A stretch of 64,000 bases of DNA from Roseobacter sp. (GCA_015665415.1 JADFAE010000005.1:124001-188000), one strand, 5' to 3'. Numbered from the stretch's first letter, positions 17,721-27,678 are shown. A program made the numbers and translations. The notes: generated from the sequence alone by a model not told the origin.

Positions 17721-18755
17721 TCAGCCGTAGAGCGCGCGCGCCTGAGAGAAGGACAACAGCCGCTTGCTGTCTTCGTCCCACAGATGCAGCCGCGCGCAGG
17801 TCAGGCTTTCGCGGATGGTCAGGCGGTTCTTTGTTGCCAGTTCGGAATGGTCCTTGATCACTTCGGTCAGCCGGTAAAACGGAATGCGGCTATAGAGGTG
17901 GTGTACCTGGTGGATACCGATATTGGCGCTGAACCACTGCAGAACGGCGGGCAACACATAGTAAGAGCTGCCATTGAGTGCTGCGTCGTGCAGCTGCCAG
18001 TCATCCGCGTTTTCCCAATGGGTGGTTTCAAACTGATGCTGAACGTAGAACAGCCAGACCCCGGCCGTGGCGGCCAGAATGGTCGAGGGCAGGAAGATCA
18101 GCAGCAGCGGCAGCAAGCCACCAAAATACCAGATCACCGCAAGCGCTGTCACAATGGCGAGATTGGTGCCCATGGCGCTGGTCCAGTAGCGCAGACTGTT
18201 CATCAGCCCCAGAGGAATGCGGTTTTGCAGCAGGAACAGATAGCTGGGCCCGAGACCAAACAGCGTGACGGGGCTGCGGTAGACCCGATAGTGCAGCTTC
18301 CCAAAGGTCGACAGCGCCTGATACTCCGCCACGGTCAGCGTGTGCACGTCCCCCATGCCCCGCTTGTCGAGATTGCCGGCCGCACTGTGGTGCTCTGAAT
18401 GGGTGCGCCGCCAGACATCGTAGGGGGTGAGCGTCAGAACACCTAGGATCCGACCAACCCAGTCGCTCAACCGGCGGTTCTTGAAAAAGGCGCCATGGCC
18501 GCAATCATGCTGAATGGTAAAGAGTCGCAGCAAAAAGGCGGCATTGACCAGCGAGATGCCAAAGGCCAGCCAATAGCTGTAAGACAGCGACCACCAGGCT
18601 AGGGCCCAAAGCAGAACAAAGGGGATCGCGCTGACGCCGAGCTCAAAGCTGCTGCGCAGCTCGTTTGGCTCGCGGTACTGCGCCAAAATCTTGACCCAAT
18701 CGCGGGAAGACCGCGCAGTGGACTGCGGTTTGGGAAGCTCATTGGTATTTGTCAT
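17721..18755 (-). CDS. Membrane fatty acid desaturase
   Basis: About 344 residues. The three histidine boxes of the di-iron desaturases are present: HDCGHGAFF near residue 83, HSEHHSAAGN near 119, and HQVHHLYSRIPFY near 280. Several hydrophobic segments lie between boxes one and two and again near 180-230. It introduces a double bond into acyl lipids at the inner membrane. The ATG at 18755 (MTNTNELPK) is chosen because the longer form adds a basic tail rich in His and Arg; the ribosome site is weak. Confidence 0.88.
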   Translation of the reverse strand: MTNTNELPKPQSTARSSRDWVKILAQYREPNELRSSFELGVSAIPFVLLWALAWWSLSYSYWLAFGISLVNAAFLLRLFTIQHDCGHGAFFKNRRLSDWVGRILGVLTLTPYDVWRRTHSEHHSAAGNLDKRGMGDVHTLTVAEYQALSTFGKLHYRVYRSPVTLFGLGPSYLFLLQNRIPLGLMNSLRYWTSAMGTNLAIVTALAVIWYFGGLLPLLLIFLPSTILAATAGVWLFYVQHQFETTHWENADDWQLHDAALNGSSYYVLPAVLQWFSANIGIHQVHHLYSRIPFYRLTEVIKDHSELATKNRLTIRESLTCARLHLWDEDSKRLLSFSQARALYG

Positions 18756-18940
18756 GCGCCTGCTGTGCTCTTTGTGTCTGTATATTCCGATAAACGACCT
18801 GTGGCACATGGCAAGCTATTTGTGCCTTTTCAAGCATCGCAGCGGCCTTATGACGCCAAAAAAGACGCATAAAAAAGGGCTCTCGCGCCCGGCGGGAAAA
18901 GGATTCGAACTCCTAAGGCGAACAGAATAGGTAGGGATAA

Positions 18941-18974
18941 GAAAACGGCTCACCTTCGATACAAAGGCGAGCCG
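18941..18974 (-). terminator. Terminator of scoAB
   Basis: Minus-strand stem CGGCTCGCCTT/AAGGTGAGCCG followed by TTTTCTT, about 55 bp beyond the scoB stop. A classic intrinsic terminator. Confidence 0.9.
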
Positions 18975-19029
18975 TCAAGATTATGGTTCAGGATACTACG
19001 ACCGCCGAGAGCCGATTTTCCCAATAGGT

Positions 19030-19659
19030 TCAGTCGACAATGGTTGCCTGAGTAGCCGACCGAAGCTCATCTTCGGAGACGCCATCGGCGCATTCGACGA
19101 TTTTCAAGCCGCCCTCAACCACATCCAGCACGCCCAGGTTGGTGATGATGCGATCCACAACTTTCTGACCCGTCAGCGGCAGAGTGCAGTCTTTCAGCAC
19201 TTTGCTGTCGCCGTGTTTGTTGGTGTGATCCATGACCACAACCACACGACCAACGCCAGCCACCAGATCCATGGCACCGCCCATGCCCTTGACCAGCTTG
19301 CCAGGAATCATCCAGTTGGCAAGGTCGCCATTCTCGGCCACTTCCATCGCACCAAGAATCGCCATGGCTATCTTGCCGCCGCGGATCATGGCAAAAGACT
19401 GGGCACTATCGAAATAGGCGGTCTGGGGCAGCTCGGTAATGGTCTGCTTGCCGGCATTGATCAGATCGGCATCTTCTTCGCCGTCAATGGGGAAAGGGCC
19501 CATGCCCAGCATGCCGTTTTCCGACTGCAGGGTCACTTCCACGCCTTCGGGGATGTAGTTCGAAACCAGCGTCGGAATGCCGATGCCAAGGTTCACATAC
19601 CAGCCGTCCTGGAGTTCCTGAGCGGCCCGTGCCGCCATTTGGTTGCGGTCCCATGCCAT
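19030..19659 (-). CDS. scoB: 3-oxoacid CoA-transferase subunit B
   Basis: A 209-residue beta subunit of succinyl-CoA:3-ketoacid CoA-transferase. The catalytic glutamate region [10 protein letters not shown] is near residue 51-60, and [19 protein letters not shown] is near 130. With ScoA it activates acetoacetate using succinyl-CoA, feeding ketone bodies into central metabolism. It starts 3 bp after scoA stops. A strong terminator follows, so scoAB is a two-gene operon. Confidence 0.93.
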   Translation of the reverse strand: MAWDRNQMAARAAQELQDGWYVNLGIGIPTLVSNYIPEGVEVTLQSENGMLGMGPFPIDGEEDADLINAGKQTITELPQTAYFDSAQSFAMIRGGKIAMAILGAMEVAENGDLANWMIPGKLVKGMGGAMDLVAGVGRVVVVMDHTNKHGDSKVLKDCTLPLTGQKVVDRIITNLGVLDVVEGGLKIVECADGVSEDELRSATQATIVD

Positions 19660-19662
19660 GGA

Positions 19663-20385
19663 TCAGCCCTCCTCTTTGGCGCGTACGGTGCGCTGTTCGA
19701 TGCGTTTTTCGTGATCGCCCTTGATGATGCGATGCACATAGATGCCGGGCAAATGAATGCTGTCGGGATCCAGGCTTCCGGTGGGGACGATTTCCTCGAC
19801 CTCGACAACGCAGACCTTGCCGCAGGTGGCTGCGGGGGCGTTGAAATTGCGCGCGGTCTTGCGGAACACCAGATTGCCGGTCTCATCGGCCTTCCAGGCC
19901 TTGATGATGGCGAGATCGGCAAAGATGCCCTCTTCCATGATGTAGTCTTCCATGGCACCATCTGCACCGGTTGGAAACTGCTTTTCCATTTTGCCTTCGG
20001 CAATCACCGTGCCGACACCGGTCTTGGTGAAAAAGCCGGGAATGCCAGCGCCACCGGCGCGCATGCGCTCGGCCAGGGTGCCCTGGGGATTGAATTCCAG
20101 CTCCAGCTCACCTGACAGATACTGACGCATGAATTCCGCGTTCTCGCCCACATAAGAAGAGATCATCTTCTTGACCTGCTTGGTCTGCAGCAGAATGCCG
20201 ATGCCAAAATCATCAACCCCTGCGTTGTTGGAGGCAAAGGTCAGATCCTTGGTGCCCGCCTCCTTGATTGCATCGAGCAAAAGCTCGGGAATGCCGCAGA
20301 GGCCAAAGCCACCTGCCGCAATGAACATGCCGTCGTGAAGCAACCCGTCCAGGGCTTCAGCGGCATTGGAATAGACCTTTTTCAT
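19663..20385 (-). CDS. scoA: 3-oxoacid CoA-transferase subunit A
   Basis: A 240-residue alpha subunit. The glycine-rich GGFGLCGIPELL near residue 25-36 and GGAGIPGFFTKTGVGT near 115-130 are typical of the family. It pairs with ScoB. GGGAGAA lies upstream of the ATG at 20385. The 210-bp upstream region has two overlapping inverted repeats (20448-20476) that may bind a regulator. Confidence 0.93.
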   Translation of the reverse strand: MKKVYSNAAEALDGLLHDGMFIAAGGFGLCGIPELLLDAIKEAGTKDLTFASNNAGVDDFGIGILLQTKQVKKMISSYVGENAEFMRQYLSGELELEFNPQGTLAERMRAGGAGIPGFFTKTGVGTVIAEGKMEKQFPTGADGAMEDYIMEEGIFADLAIIKAWKADETGNLVFRKTARNFNAPAATCGKVCVVEVEEIVPTGSLDPDSIHLPGIYVHRIIKGDHEKRIEQRTVRAKEEG

Positions 20386-20447
20386 GAAGTTCTCCCATCA
20401 ACTGCCATTTGGCCATGGTTCTGGCCAGAAGCCGCGACGGAGTCAAC

Positions 20448-20476
20448 AATACCTACCGTAGCGGGTATTACTACGG
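20448..20476. promoter_or_regulatory. Overlapping dyads upstream of scoA
   Basis: Two interleaved inverted repeats: AATACC/GGTATT (20448-20453 with 20464-20469) and CCGTAG/CTACGG (20456-20461 with 20471-20476). They lie about 63-91 bp before the scoA ATG. The layout looks like an operator for a dimeric regulator; which one cannot be told from the sequence. Confidence 0.45.
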
Positions 20477-20520
20477 AGCCAAATGCCAGGTTCGGCTTGC
20501 CACCTGGGTTCGCTTCATTT

Positions 20521-20571
20521 GGCCATAAATATCCCGGGGGGAGCCCCGCAGGGGCTGGGGGCAGCGCCCCC
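20521..20571 (-). terminator. Double hairpin plus conserved tail after topA
   Basis: Downstream of the topA stop on the minus strand are two GC stems: GGGGGC/GCCCCC (20557-20571) and AGCCCC/GGGGCT (20542-20556). They are followed by CCGGGATATTTATGGCC and then AAATGAAG. A closely similar tail (CGGGAATATTTTTTGAAAG) occurs at 39722-39740. It probably ends topA transcripts, and it looks like a member of a dispersed intergenic motif. Confidence 0.6.
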
Positions 20572-20595
20572 AACAACACTTGCTATCCAGACCAC

Positions 20596-23259
20596 CTATT
20601 CGCTCTTGGCCGCCTTCTTCGCTGGGGCTTTTTTGGCGGTGGCTTTTTTCGCCGCAGGCTTCTTCTTGGGGGCGGCCTTTTTCTTGGTCTTGGACTTGCC
20701 CGCCTTCTCAGCAATCAGCTGCACCGCCATTTCCATGGTGACATCCTTGGGCTCGGTGTCCTTGGGCAGAGTCGCATTGACCTTTTCCCATTTGACATAA
20801 GGCCCATAGCGCCCATCCATGATATTGACCGCGCCGCCGTCCGGGTGATCGCCAAGTTCCTTCAGCGCCTTGGCCGCTGCACGCCGTCCACGCCCGGGAT
20901 TGTTGCGCTTTTCCGTGATCAGTTCCATCGCCCGGTTCATGCCGATTTCAAAAACGTCGAGCGTTTCCTTCAGATTGGCATAGACCGGTTTTTCCTCATC
21001 AGGCAGCTGGTGCATGATGTAGGGGCCAAAACGACCGAGGTTGGAGGAAATGACGCCGCCTTCGGGGTGGGGGCCGATTTCACGGGGCAGGGTCAGCAGG
21101 GTGACAGCCTGCTCCAGGGTGACCTCATTCGGGCCCCAGCCGGGCAAAAAATCCTTGCCCTGTTTGGGCAGCGAAGAGCGTGGCGGTTTTTTGTTTTCAG
21201 GGGTGGCCTCGCCGCGCTGGACATAGGGGCCGAACCGTCCCGACTTCAAATGAATCTCGTCGCCATCATCCTCACCAAGGACGCGCTCATAGCCTTCGGC
21301 GCCTTCGCCCGAGATTGGCCGGGTATAAACACATTCCGGATAGTTGCCACAGCCGACAAACCCGCCTGTACGCGAGGTCTTCAGGTGCAGCTGGCCTGCG
21401 CCACATTTGGGGCAGACGCGCGGATCGGTGCCATCTTCGCGCGGCGGATAGAGCTGGGGTGCCAGGGTTTCATCGAGAACGTCCAGCACTTCGGAAATCC
21501 GCAGTTCCGACGTCTCCGAGATCGCGGCAGAGAAATCGCGCCAGAACTTGCCCAGAATATCCTTGTAGTCGCGCCCACCGGCGCTGACATCATCCAGCTC
21601 ACCTTCCAGATTGGCAGTGAATTCATAGCCGACATAGGTGCGGAAGAAATTCAGCAGGAAGATGGTGACGATGCGGCCCTTGTCCTCGGGGAACAGGCGG
21701 TTCTTGTCCTTGCGGACATATTCGCGGTCCTGAATGGTGGTGATCACCGATGCATAGGTGGACGGGCGGCCAATGCCGAGCTCTTCCATGCGTTTGACCA
21801 GGGTCGCCTCGGTGAAACGGGGCGGTGGCTGGGTGTGGTGCTGCAGGCCCAGAACAGCGGCATTGTCGGAGAGGATCGATGCCTCCTTGCCAGCCTTATC
21901 GGCCTGGGTGCCCATGGTGGCGGCGAATTTCAGCGCTTCGCCCTGCATGATCTGAGGCAAGCGCTTGTCGTCCTCGTCGGTCACGACATCGTCGCGTCCC
22001 TCTTCATAGACCCGCAGGAACCCATCAAACAGCATCACCTGACCGGTGGCGCGCAGCACCACCTGACCGTCGTCAGAGCCGATATCCACGGTGGTGCGCT
22101 CCAGACGCGCACCTGCCATCTGGCAGGCCAGGGTCCGTTTCCAGATCAGATCATAAAGCTTGCGCTGCTCATCCTCAGAGACCTTCAGGCTTTTGGCGTC
22201 ACGCCCCATCTCGGTGGGGCGGATACATTCGTGTGCCTCCTGGGCGTTCTTGGCCTTGTTCTTGTAGATGCGGGGGCTGTCAGGCACATATTCGGCACCA
22301 TAGCGGGTTTTGATCTCGGCGCGGGCTTCCTGCACCGCCTCGGGGGCCATGTCGATGCCGTCCGTTCGCATATAGGTGATATAGCCCGCCTCATAGAGAC
22401 GCTGGGCGGCGTTCATGCATTGCTTGGCCCCCATGCCGAATTTGCGGCTGGCTTCCTGTTGCAGGGTGGAGGTCATGAAAGGCGCGGAAGGATTGCGGGA
22501 GGCCGGTTTGGCCTCAACCGATTTCACCAACATGTCGCGGCTTGAAACGGCCTGCACCGCCAGTTCGGCCGCGGTGGAATTGGCCAGGCTGTATTTGTCC
22601 AGCTTGTCGCCGCCCAGAACAGTCAGACGGGCCTCGAATTCCTGGCCCCGCGGGGTGGCCAGGCTGGCTTTGACCGACCAGTATTCCTGCGGATTGAACG
22701 CCTCGATTTCCATCTCGCGCTCAACGATCAGGCGCAGGCAGACCGATTGCACCCGGCCGGCAGAGCGGGCCCCGGGCAGTTTGCGCCACAGCACCGGCGA
22801 CAGGTTGAACCCAACCAGATAGTCCAGCGCACGGCGGGCCAGATAGGCCTCTACCAGGGGCATGTCGACCTGACGCGGATTGCGCATCGCTTCGGCCACG
22901 GCCTCTTTGGTGATGGCGTTAAAGGTGACCCGGCTGACCGGCGTGTCCTTCTTGATCGACCGGCGCTTGGTCAGCGCCTCTTGCAGGTGCCAGCTGATTG
23001 CCTCGCCTTCGCGATCGGGGTCAGTTGCGAGAATCAGTTCGTTGTCTTCTTTCAGCGCATCGGCAATTGCCTTGACGTGCTTGCGACTGTCGTTGCCGAC
23101 CTCCCAGGTCATGTCAAAATCATTGTCGGTATCCACCGAGCCATTTTTTGCAGGCAGGTCACGCACATGGCCATAAGACGCCAGAACCGTGTAATCGGAC
23201 CCCAGATACTTATTGATAGTTTTGGCCTTGGCCGGGGATTCGACAACAACAACTGGCAT
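20596..23259 (-). CDS. topA: DNA topoisomerase I
   Basis: An 887-residue type IA topoisomerase. TOPRIM motifs VVVESPAKAKTINKYLG (residues 3-19) and DPDREGEAISWHL (near 79-91) are present. The active-site tyrosine lies in YITYMRTDG near 295, and a four-cysteine zinc finger (CPKCGAG...CGNYPEC) near 615-640. The last ~40 residues are almost pure Lys/Ala/Pro, a DNA-binding tail common in high-GC bacteria. It relaxes negative supercoils. It lies downstream of dprA, a frequent alphaproteobacterial order. Confidence 0.97.
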   Translation of the reverse strand: MPVVVVESPAKAKTINKYLGSDYTVLASYGHVRDLPAKNGSVDTDNDFDMTWEVGNDSRKHVKAIADALKEDNELILATDPDREGEAISWHLQEALTKRRSIKKDTPVSRVTFNAITKEAVAEAMRNPRQVDMPLVEAYLARRALDYLVGFNLSPVLWRKLPGARSAGRVQSVCLRLIVEREMEIEAFNPQEYWSVKASLATPRGQEFEARLTVLGGDKLDKYSLANSTAAELAVQAVSSRDMLVKSVEAKPASRNPSAPFMTSTLQQEASRKFGMGAKQCMNAAQRLYEAGYITYMRTDGIDMAPEAVQEARAEIKTRYGAEYVPDSPRIYKNKAKNAQEAHECIRPTEMGRDAKSLKVSEDEQRKLYDLIWKRTLACQMAGARLERTTVDIGSDDGQVVLRATGQVMLFDGFLRVYEEGRDDVVTDEDDKRLPQIMQGEALKFAATMGTQADKAGKEASILSDNAAVLGLQHHTQPPPRFTEATLVKRMEELGIGRPSTYASVITTIQDREYVRKDKNRLFPEDKGRIVTIFLLNFFRTYVGYEFTANLEGELDDVSAGGRDYKDILGKFWRDFSAAISETSELRISEVLDVLDETLAPQLYPPREDGTDPRVCPKCGAGQLHLKTSRTGGFVGCGNYPECVYTRPISGEGAEGYERVLGEDDGDEIHLKSGRFGPYVQRGEATPENKKPPRSSLPKQGKDFLPGWGPNEVTLEQAVTLLTLPREIGPHPEGGVISSNLGRFGPYIMHQLPDEEKPVYANLKETLDVFEIGMNRAMELITEKRNNPGRGRRAAAKALKELGDHPDGGAVNIMDGRYGPYVKWEKVNATLPKDTEPKDVTMEMAVQLIAEKAGKSKTKKKAAPKKKPAAKKATAKKAPAKKAAKSE

Positions 23260-23409
23260 GTAATTCTATGGCCTCTTATGTGCTCTAACGGGCGTTCTAT
23301 GGCTGGGCAAGATCATCGGCGCAAGGGGAGAATGTCAATGCGGCAGCTTGGGGCGCAGGAAATGCAACAGCCCAAAGCCCTGTTTTTGACCGGTTCATAG
23401 GGGGGCAGA

Positions 23410-24702
23410 TCACTCCTGCGACCCCTTGTCCTGATCCTCTGAACTGCGGGCAAGCATGCCGCCCGGAAAGCGGTCGATTTTGCCGTCGAGCTCCAGTTCG
23501 GTGACAATCGGAGCAAATGTTCTGGGTGGCATGTCGAGCTCTCGCATGAGCTGATCCGAGGCCGTGGGGCTGGGACCGAGCCGTGCAAGAATCTGCTGAT
23601 GCAGGGCCGCGGTTTCCTGCAGGTTGCGTTTTTCCGGCGGCGGCGGGGGCACATCTTTCAGCGCCTCAGCCAGTGTTGCGGGGGGAGCAGTGGCCGGAGA
23701 CCTGGGGTGAGAGGGGGCCGAAGCCCTGGCCGGGTCTGTCTGGACCTGTGGCACCTGATCAAGAGCGGCTGGCGGGCTATGCGGTGGCTGCGGGTCTGGG
23801 TGGCCCTGCACAGGTGGCAGGGCAGCAATGACGTCCTCGGCGTGGCGCACCAGAACAGCGCCGTCACGGATCAGGGCATTGCAGCCAAAGGCGCGGGCAT
23901 CAAAGGGGTGGCCGGGAACGGCCAGAACTTCGCGACCCAGATCCAAGGCGTCGCGCGCAGTGATTAGACTGCCAGAGCGCCCCGCAGCCTCGACCACAAC
24001 AACAGCCTGCACCAGCCCGGCTATGATGCGGTTGCGTTTGGGGAAATCGCGCGCCTGTGGTGTGAGCCCCATGGGCTGTTCCGACAACAGCAATCCTTGG
24101 CTGGCAATGCGCTCAGCGAGACTGGCGTTTTCGGCCGGGTAGATAACATCGCATCCGCCGGCTAGCACGGCGATGGTTCCGGTCTCTAGCGCCGCCAGAT
24201 GGGCGGCCGTATCGATGCCCCGGGCCAGTCCCGAGACCACGCAATAACCTGCAGCGCCCAGGTCGCTGGCCAATCGTCGCGCCATGCGCGTGCCCAGCGA
24301 AGAGGCATTGCGGGCCCCGACAATGGCGATCATCGGGCGGGTTAACAGCTGCGGGTCGCCGATGCCCCACAGCAGGGGCGGGGCAGATTTCAACAGCGAC
24401 AGGGCGGGGGGATATCGGGGGTCATCAAAGCACAAAAGCCGCGCTTTGGCGGCTTTTGCGGCTGTGACTTCAGTGTCTACCACACCAGCGGGGCATATTT
24501 CATACCCTGCGATTCCGGCGGTACGCGCCATTCTGGGCAACGCCTCCAGCGCATTCTGCGCTGAACCGTGTTCGACGAGAAGGCGGCGAAAGCTCACCGG
24601 ACCAACCCGTCGAGAGCGCAACAGACGGAGCCTTGAATACCAAGAATCTTCCGTGGTGGGTGGGAGTGGGGGGTGAGTGGAAGAATGTACTTCTTCGGTC
24701 AT
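23410..24702 (-). CDS. dprA: DNA-processing protein DprA
   Basis: A 430-residue protein with three parts. A SAM-like N-terminal segment covers about residues 20-80. The Rossmann-like DprA/Smf core includes GARNASSLGTRMARRLASDL near 130, GLARGIDTAAH near 158, and FPKRNRIIAGL near 218. A Pro-rich linker (about 300-350) leads to a C-terminal winged helix. DprA loads RecA onto incoming single-stranded DNA during transformation. Upstream there is no plsY, the usual neighbour, but 350 bp of non-coding sequence. Confidence 0.94.
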   Translation of the reverse strand: MTEEVHSSTHPPLPPTTEDSWYSRLRLLRSRRVGPVSFRRLLVEHGSAQNALEALPRMARTAGIAGYEICPAGVVDTEVTAAKAAKARLLCFDDPRYPPALSLLKSAPPLLWGIGDPQLLTRPMIAIVGARNASSLGTRMARRLASDLGAAGYCVVSGLARGIDTAAHLAALETGTIAVLAGGCDVIYPAENASLAERIASQGLLLSEQPMGLTPQARDFPKRNRIIAGLVQAVVVVEAAGRSGSLITARDALDLGREVLAVPGHPFDARAFGCNALIRDGAVLVRHAEDVIAALPPVQGHPDPQPPHSPPAALDQVPQVQTDPARASAPSHPRSPATAPPATLAEALKDVPPPPPEKRNLQETAALHQQILARLGPSPTASDQLMRELDMPPRTFAPIVTELELDGKIDRFPGGMLARSSEDQDKGSQE

Positions 24703-25052
24703 CCGTGGCTCCGCCTGTATGCAGTGATAGGAATACCCCTGAAACGGTTAACAGGTGGTGAATGAATGAAAATTTTCCGAAGTTTTTCGGTATTCTGAAC
24801 GAGGCGATGCCCGAAATTCGGAAGTGTTCTGCAAGGCATTGAAAACGCCGAGATAAAGCCTCGCCCTGGGCAGGTATTGTGCCTGTGTTTTCCTGTAGGT
24901 GTGCGTAAAAGAAGGAGAAAAACGTGACCATCTTGGCCGCGCTCATAGTTAAATTGTTAGTCCGAATGCAAGTTTTATTGTATTTTCTTGATGGCTTTTT
25001 GCTCTGCAGAGGGGGAGATCTGCAGAGCCTTCGGATTTGGTCCTATGGGGGC
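24703..25052. other. 350-bp gap with an inverted repeat and a possible tiny ORF
   Basis: Between dprA and tldD. It contains a perfect 9-bp inverted repeat CTCTGCAGA/TCTGCAGAG (25002-25010 and 25019-25027) just past the tldD stop, without a T-run. On the plus strand an AAGGAG site sits 6 nt before a GTG at 24924. This opens a 46-codon frame ending at 25064 with a hydrophobic start (TILAALIVKLLV). The frame runs into the tldD end on the other strand, so it may be chance. The dprA promoter must lie here. Confidence 0.4.
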
Positions 25053-26474
25053 TCAGGTCGCTGAACCACCCACCGTCAACCCATCCATCAGCACACTGGG
25101 CTGGCCAACACCCACCGGCACCCATTGTCCCGCCTTGCCGCAATTGCCCATGCCTGGATCCAGCTGCATGTCATTGCCAAGCGCGCGGATCTGCTTGAGC
25201 GCCGTGGCCCCATCACCGATCAATGTGGCCCCTTTGACCGGTGCGCCGACCTTGCCGTTTTCGACCCGGTAGGCCTCGGTGCAGGAAAAGACGAACTTGC
25301 CATTGGTGATATCCACCTGGCCGCCACCAAAACCCACCGCCCAGATGCCATCCTTGATCCCGGCCACCAGATCGCCGGGGTCACTGTCGCCGCCCAGCAT
25401 ATAGGTATTGGTCATCCGCGGCATCGGCGCGTGGGCAAAGCTCTGGCGACGGCCATTACCGGTGGGCTCCACCCCCATCAGGCGGGCGTTTTGGCGGTCC
25501 TGCATGTAGCCGACCAGAATGCCATCCTCGATCAGCGTGTTCTTTTGCGACGGCGTGCCCTCATCATCGACGCTGATCGAGCCACGTCGATCCGCGATGG
25601 TGCCATCGTCCAACACGGTGACGCCGGGAGCGGCGATGCGCTCTCCCATCAGCCCGGCAAAGGCAGAGCTGCCCTTGCGATTGAAATCACCCTCCAACCC
25701 GTGCCCAATCGCTTCGTGCAGCAAAATTCCGGGCCAGCCAGGCCCCAGCACCACTTCCATCGGACCCGCCGGCGCGGGTACCGCCTCGAGATTGACCAGG
25801 GCGATACGCAGGGCTTCTTTTGCCTTGGCAGCCCAGGCCGCAGGGTCAATCAACCCGTCGAGGCCAACACGACCGCCGCCCCCGGCAGAGCCGCTTTCGC
25901 GCCGTCCGTCCTGCTCCACGATCACCGAGACATTGAGCCGGGTCATGGGCCGGGTATCGCGCACCCGCACGCCGTCGGCGCGCAGGATTTCGACCTCCTG
26001 CAGGGAGGCCGCCAGCGAGGCCGAGACTTGTACGACGCGTTGATCCAGATCACGCGCAAAGGCGTCAATCTCGCGCAGGGTCTCGATCTTGACCGGGAAG
26101 GGCAGGGCCCCGATGGGATCGGCATCGGTATAGAGCTTCACATTGGTGGCCTGCGGCGCATCAGCATAGGTTCCGCCGCCTGCACCAACCGCCAGACGGG
26201 CGGTCTCCGCGGCGCGTTTCAGCGCCGGGATCGAAACCTCGGTCGAATGGGCGTATCCGGTCACATCGCCGTTCACCGCCCTTAGGCCAAAGCCTTCGGC
26301 GGCATCATAGCTGGCACTGCGAAGGCGGCCATCATCAAAGACCAGGGTCTCTGACTTGCAGCGCTCGGCAAAGATCTCGCCATCCTCGGCCCCGGCCAGG
26401 GTGTCGCGCAGGATCGGCAGGGCTTCATCCTCGGGGAGGAGGGTTTCAAAGGGTCGAAAGGCTGAGTTTTCCAT
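25053..26474 (-). CDS. tldD: Metalloprotease TldD
   Basis: A 473-residue TldD/PmbA-family protein. The zinc motif HEAIGH is at residues 253-258, embedded in [20 protein letters not shown]. Length and motif fit TldD rather than PmbA. With PmbA (TldE) it degrades unfolded or modified peptides in the cytoplasm. No pmbA is adjacent. The gene is divergent from coxB and shares a 220-bp upstream region that holds an FNR-type box only ~20 bp from its ATG. Confidence 0.94.
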   Translation of the reverse strand: MENSAFRPFETLLPEDEALPILRDTLAGAEDGEIFAERCKSETLVFDDGRLRSASYDAAEGFGLRAVNGDVTGYAHSTEVSIPALKRAAETARLAVGAGGGTYADAPQATNVKLYTDADPIGALPFPVKIETLREIDAFARDLDQRVVQVSASLAASLQEVEILRADGVRVRDTRPMTRLNVSVIVEQDGRRESGSAGGGGRVGLDGLIDPAAWAAKAKEALRIALVNLEAVPAPAGPMEVVLGPGWPGILLHEAIGHGLEGDFNRKGSSAFAGLMGERIAAPGVTVLDDGTIADRRGSISVDDEGTPSQKNTLIEDGILVGYMQDRQNARLMGVEPTGNGRRQSFAHAPMPRMTNTYMLGGDSDPGDLVAGIKDGIWAVGFGGGQVDITNGKFVFSCTEAYRVENGKVGAPVKGATLIGDGATALKQIRALGNDMQLDPGMGNCGKAGQWVPVGVGQPSVLMDGLTVGGSAT

Positions 26475-26494
26475 GTCACGGACCTCGAGTTTTT

Positions 26495-26508
26495 TTGATC
26501 TAAATCAA
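26495..26508. promoter_or_regulatory. FNR/FnrL-type binding site
   Basis: TTGATCTAAATCAA is a perfect match to the TTGAT-N4-ATCAA consensus of FNR-family oxygen sensors such as FnrL. It lies between tldD (ATG 21 bp away) and coxB (ATG about 187 bp away). Oxygen control of the terminal oxidase operon is the natural reading. A TATGAT -10-like hexamer at 26557-26562 could serve coxB. Confidence 0.8.
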
Positions 26509-26694
26509 GAAAGCGACGCTTTGACGCTCGCCTGCCTCTTTATCTGTACGTCTGAATATGATTTTAAGCAGCGTCAAAGACAACGGGTCCGACGCCTTTT
26601 GTGGAATCAACGACTCCACCCTGTGTGGAAGAGATATTCCATCTCGGGGTTTTGGACGCAGGAACAATACGATCACAAACGATCAGGACATGAT

Positions 26695-27609
26695 ATGAAG
26701 AATGCTTTGATGCTTTCGGGCCTTTTTGCTGGCCTCTCCAGCCTTCCCGCCATGGCGCAAGAAGGCCTGGAAACAATTGGCAAGCCGGTAGACGGTGGCC
26801 TGAACTTCCAGCCGGCTGCGACGGAATTGGCAGAAGGTGTTCACAAACTTGACTGGCTGATTCTGGTGATCATCACCGCAGTCTGTGTGTTTGTCGGCGG
26901 GCTGATGCTTTACGCCATCGTGCGGTTCAACCGTCGCGCCAACCCAAACCCTGCCAGCTTTACCCACCATACTGCCATCGAGATCGCCTGGACGCTGATC
27001 CCGATCCTGGTGCTGGTGTTCATCGGGTCCTTCTCGCTGCCGGAACTGTTCCGCCAGCAGGAAATCCCCGAAGGCGACATCACCATCAAGGTAACCGGTT
27101 ATCAGTGGTACTGGGGTTATGAATATGTCGACCATGGGTTTGGTTTTGACAGCTACATGATCGGCAACTCGGCCACCACCGACGAAAGCACCCGTGCAGC
27201 GGATGCGGATGTGACCCCCTTTGTTCTTGACGATGCCATGCGCGCCAAACTGGTTGAGGCAGGCTATAATGAAGACGAGTTCCTGCTGGCCACCGATACT
27301 GCGGTTGTTGTGCCGGTTGGCAAGACCATCGTCATGCAGGTGACTGCTGCGGATGTGATCCACTCCTGGACCATTCCCGCCTTCGGCGTAAAGCAGGATG
27401 CGGTTCCCGGTCGTCTGGCAGAGCTGTGGTTCAAGGCTGAAAAAGAAGGTGTCTACTTTGGTCAGTGTTCCGAGCTTTGCGGCAAAGAACACGCCTATAT
27501 GCCGATCACCGTCAAAGTGGTCAGCCAGGATGTCTATGATGCATGGTTGAAAGGCGCGATCGACGAATACGCCGGTCTGCCCCAGTCCTATCAGGTTGCC
27601 TCCAACTGA
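26695..27609 (+). CDS. coxB: Cytochrome c oxidase subunit II
   Basis: About 304 residues. A cleavable signal (to about PAMA) precedes two membrane helices ([20 protein letters not shown] and the following one). A periplasmic cupredoxin domain then carries the CuA motif [13 protein letters not shown] at about 258-270, with the distal ligand in DVIHSW. It passes electrons from cytochrome c to subunit I of the aa3 oxidase. The ATG at 26695 has AGGA 6 nt upstream; the longer open frame upstream is not credible. Subunit I (coxA/ctaD) is not in the window. Confidence 0.96.
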   Translation: MKNALMLSGLFAGLSSLPAMAQEGLETIGKPVDGGLNFQPAATELAEGVHKLDWLILVIITAVCVFVGGLMLYAIVRFNRRANPNPASFTHHTAIEIAWTLIPILVLVFIGSFSLPELFRQQEIPEGDITIKVTGYQWYWGYEYVDHGFGFDSYMIGNSATTDESTRAADADVTPFVLDDAMRAKLVEAGYNEDEFLLATDTAVVVPVGKTIVMQVTAADVIHSWTIPAFGVKQDAVPGRLAELWFKAEKEGVYFGQCSELCGKEHAYMPITVKVVSQDVYDAWLKGAIDEYAGLPQSYQVASN

Positions 27610-27678
27610 GGTCATACCTGGTACCATCCCCTGTCTGCGCTTGAGGGCGCAGCAGGCAGAGGGATCTGAAACCAACGC

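Noticed and set aside
20335-22545. 736-codon plus-strand frame opposite topA
   Set aside because: Antisense to an unmistakable topoisomerase, with no domain and composition typical of a shadow frame.
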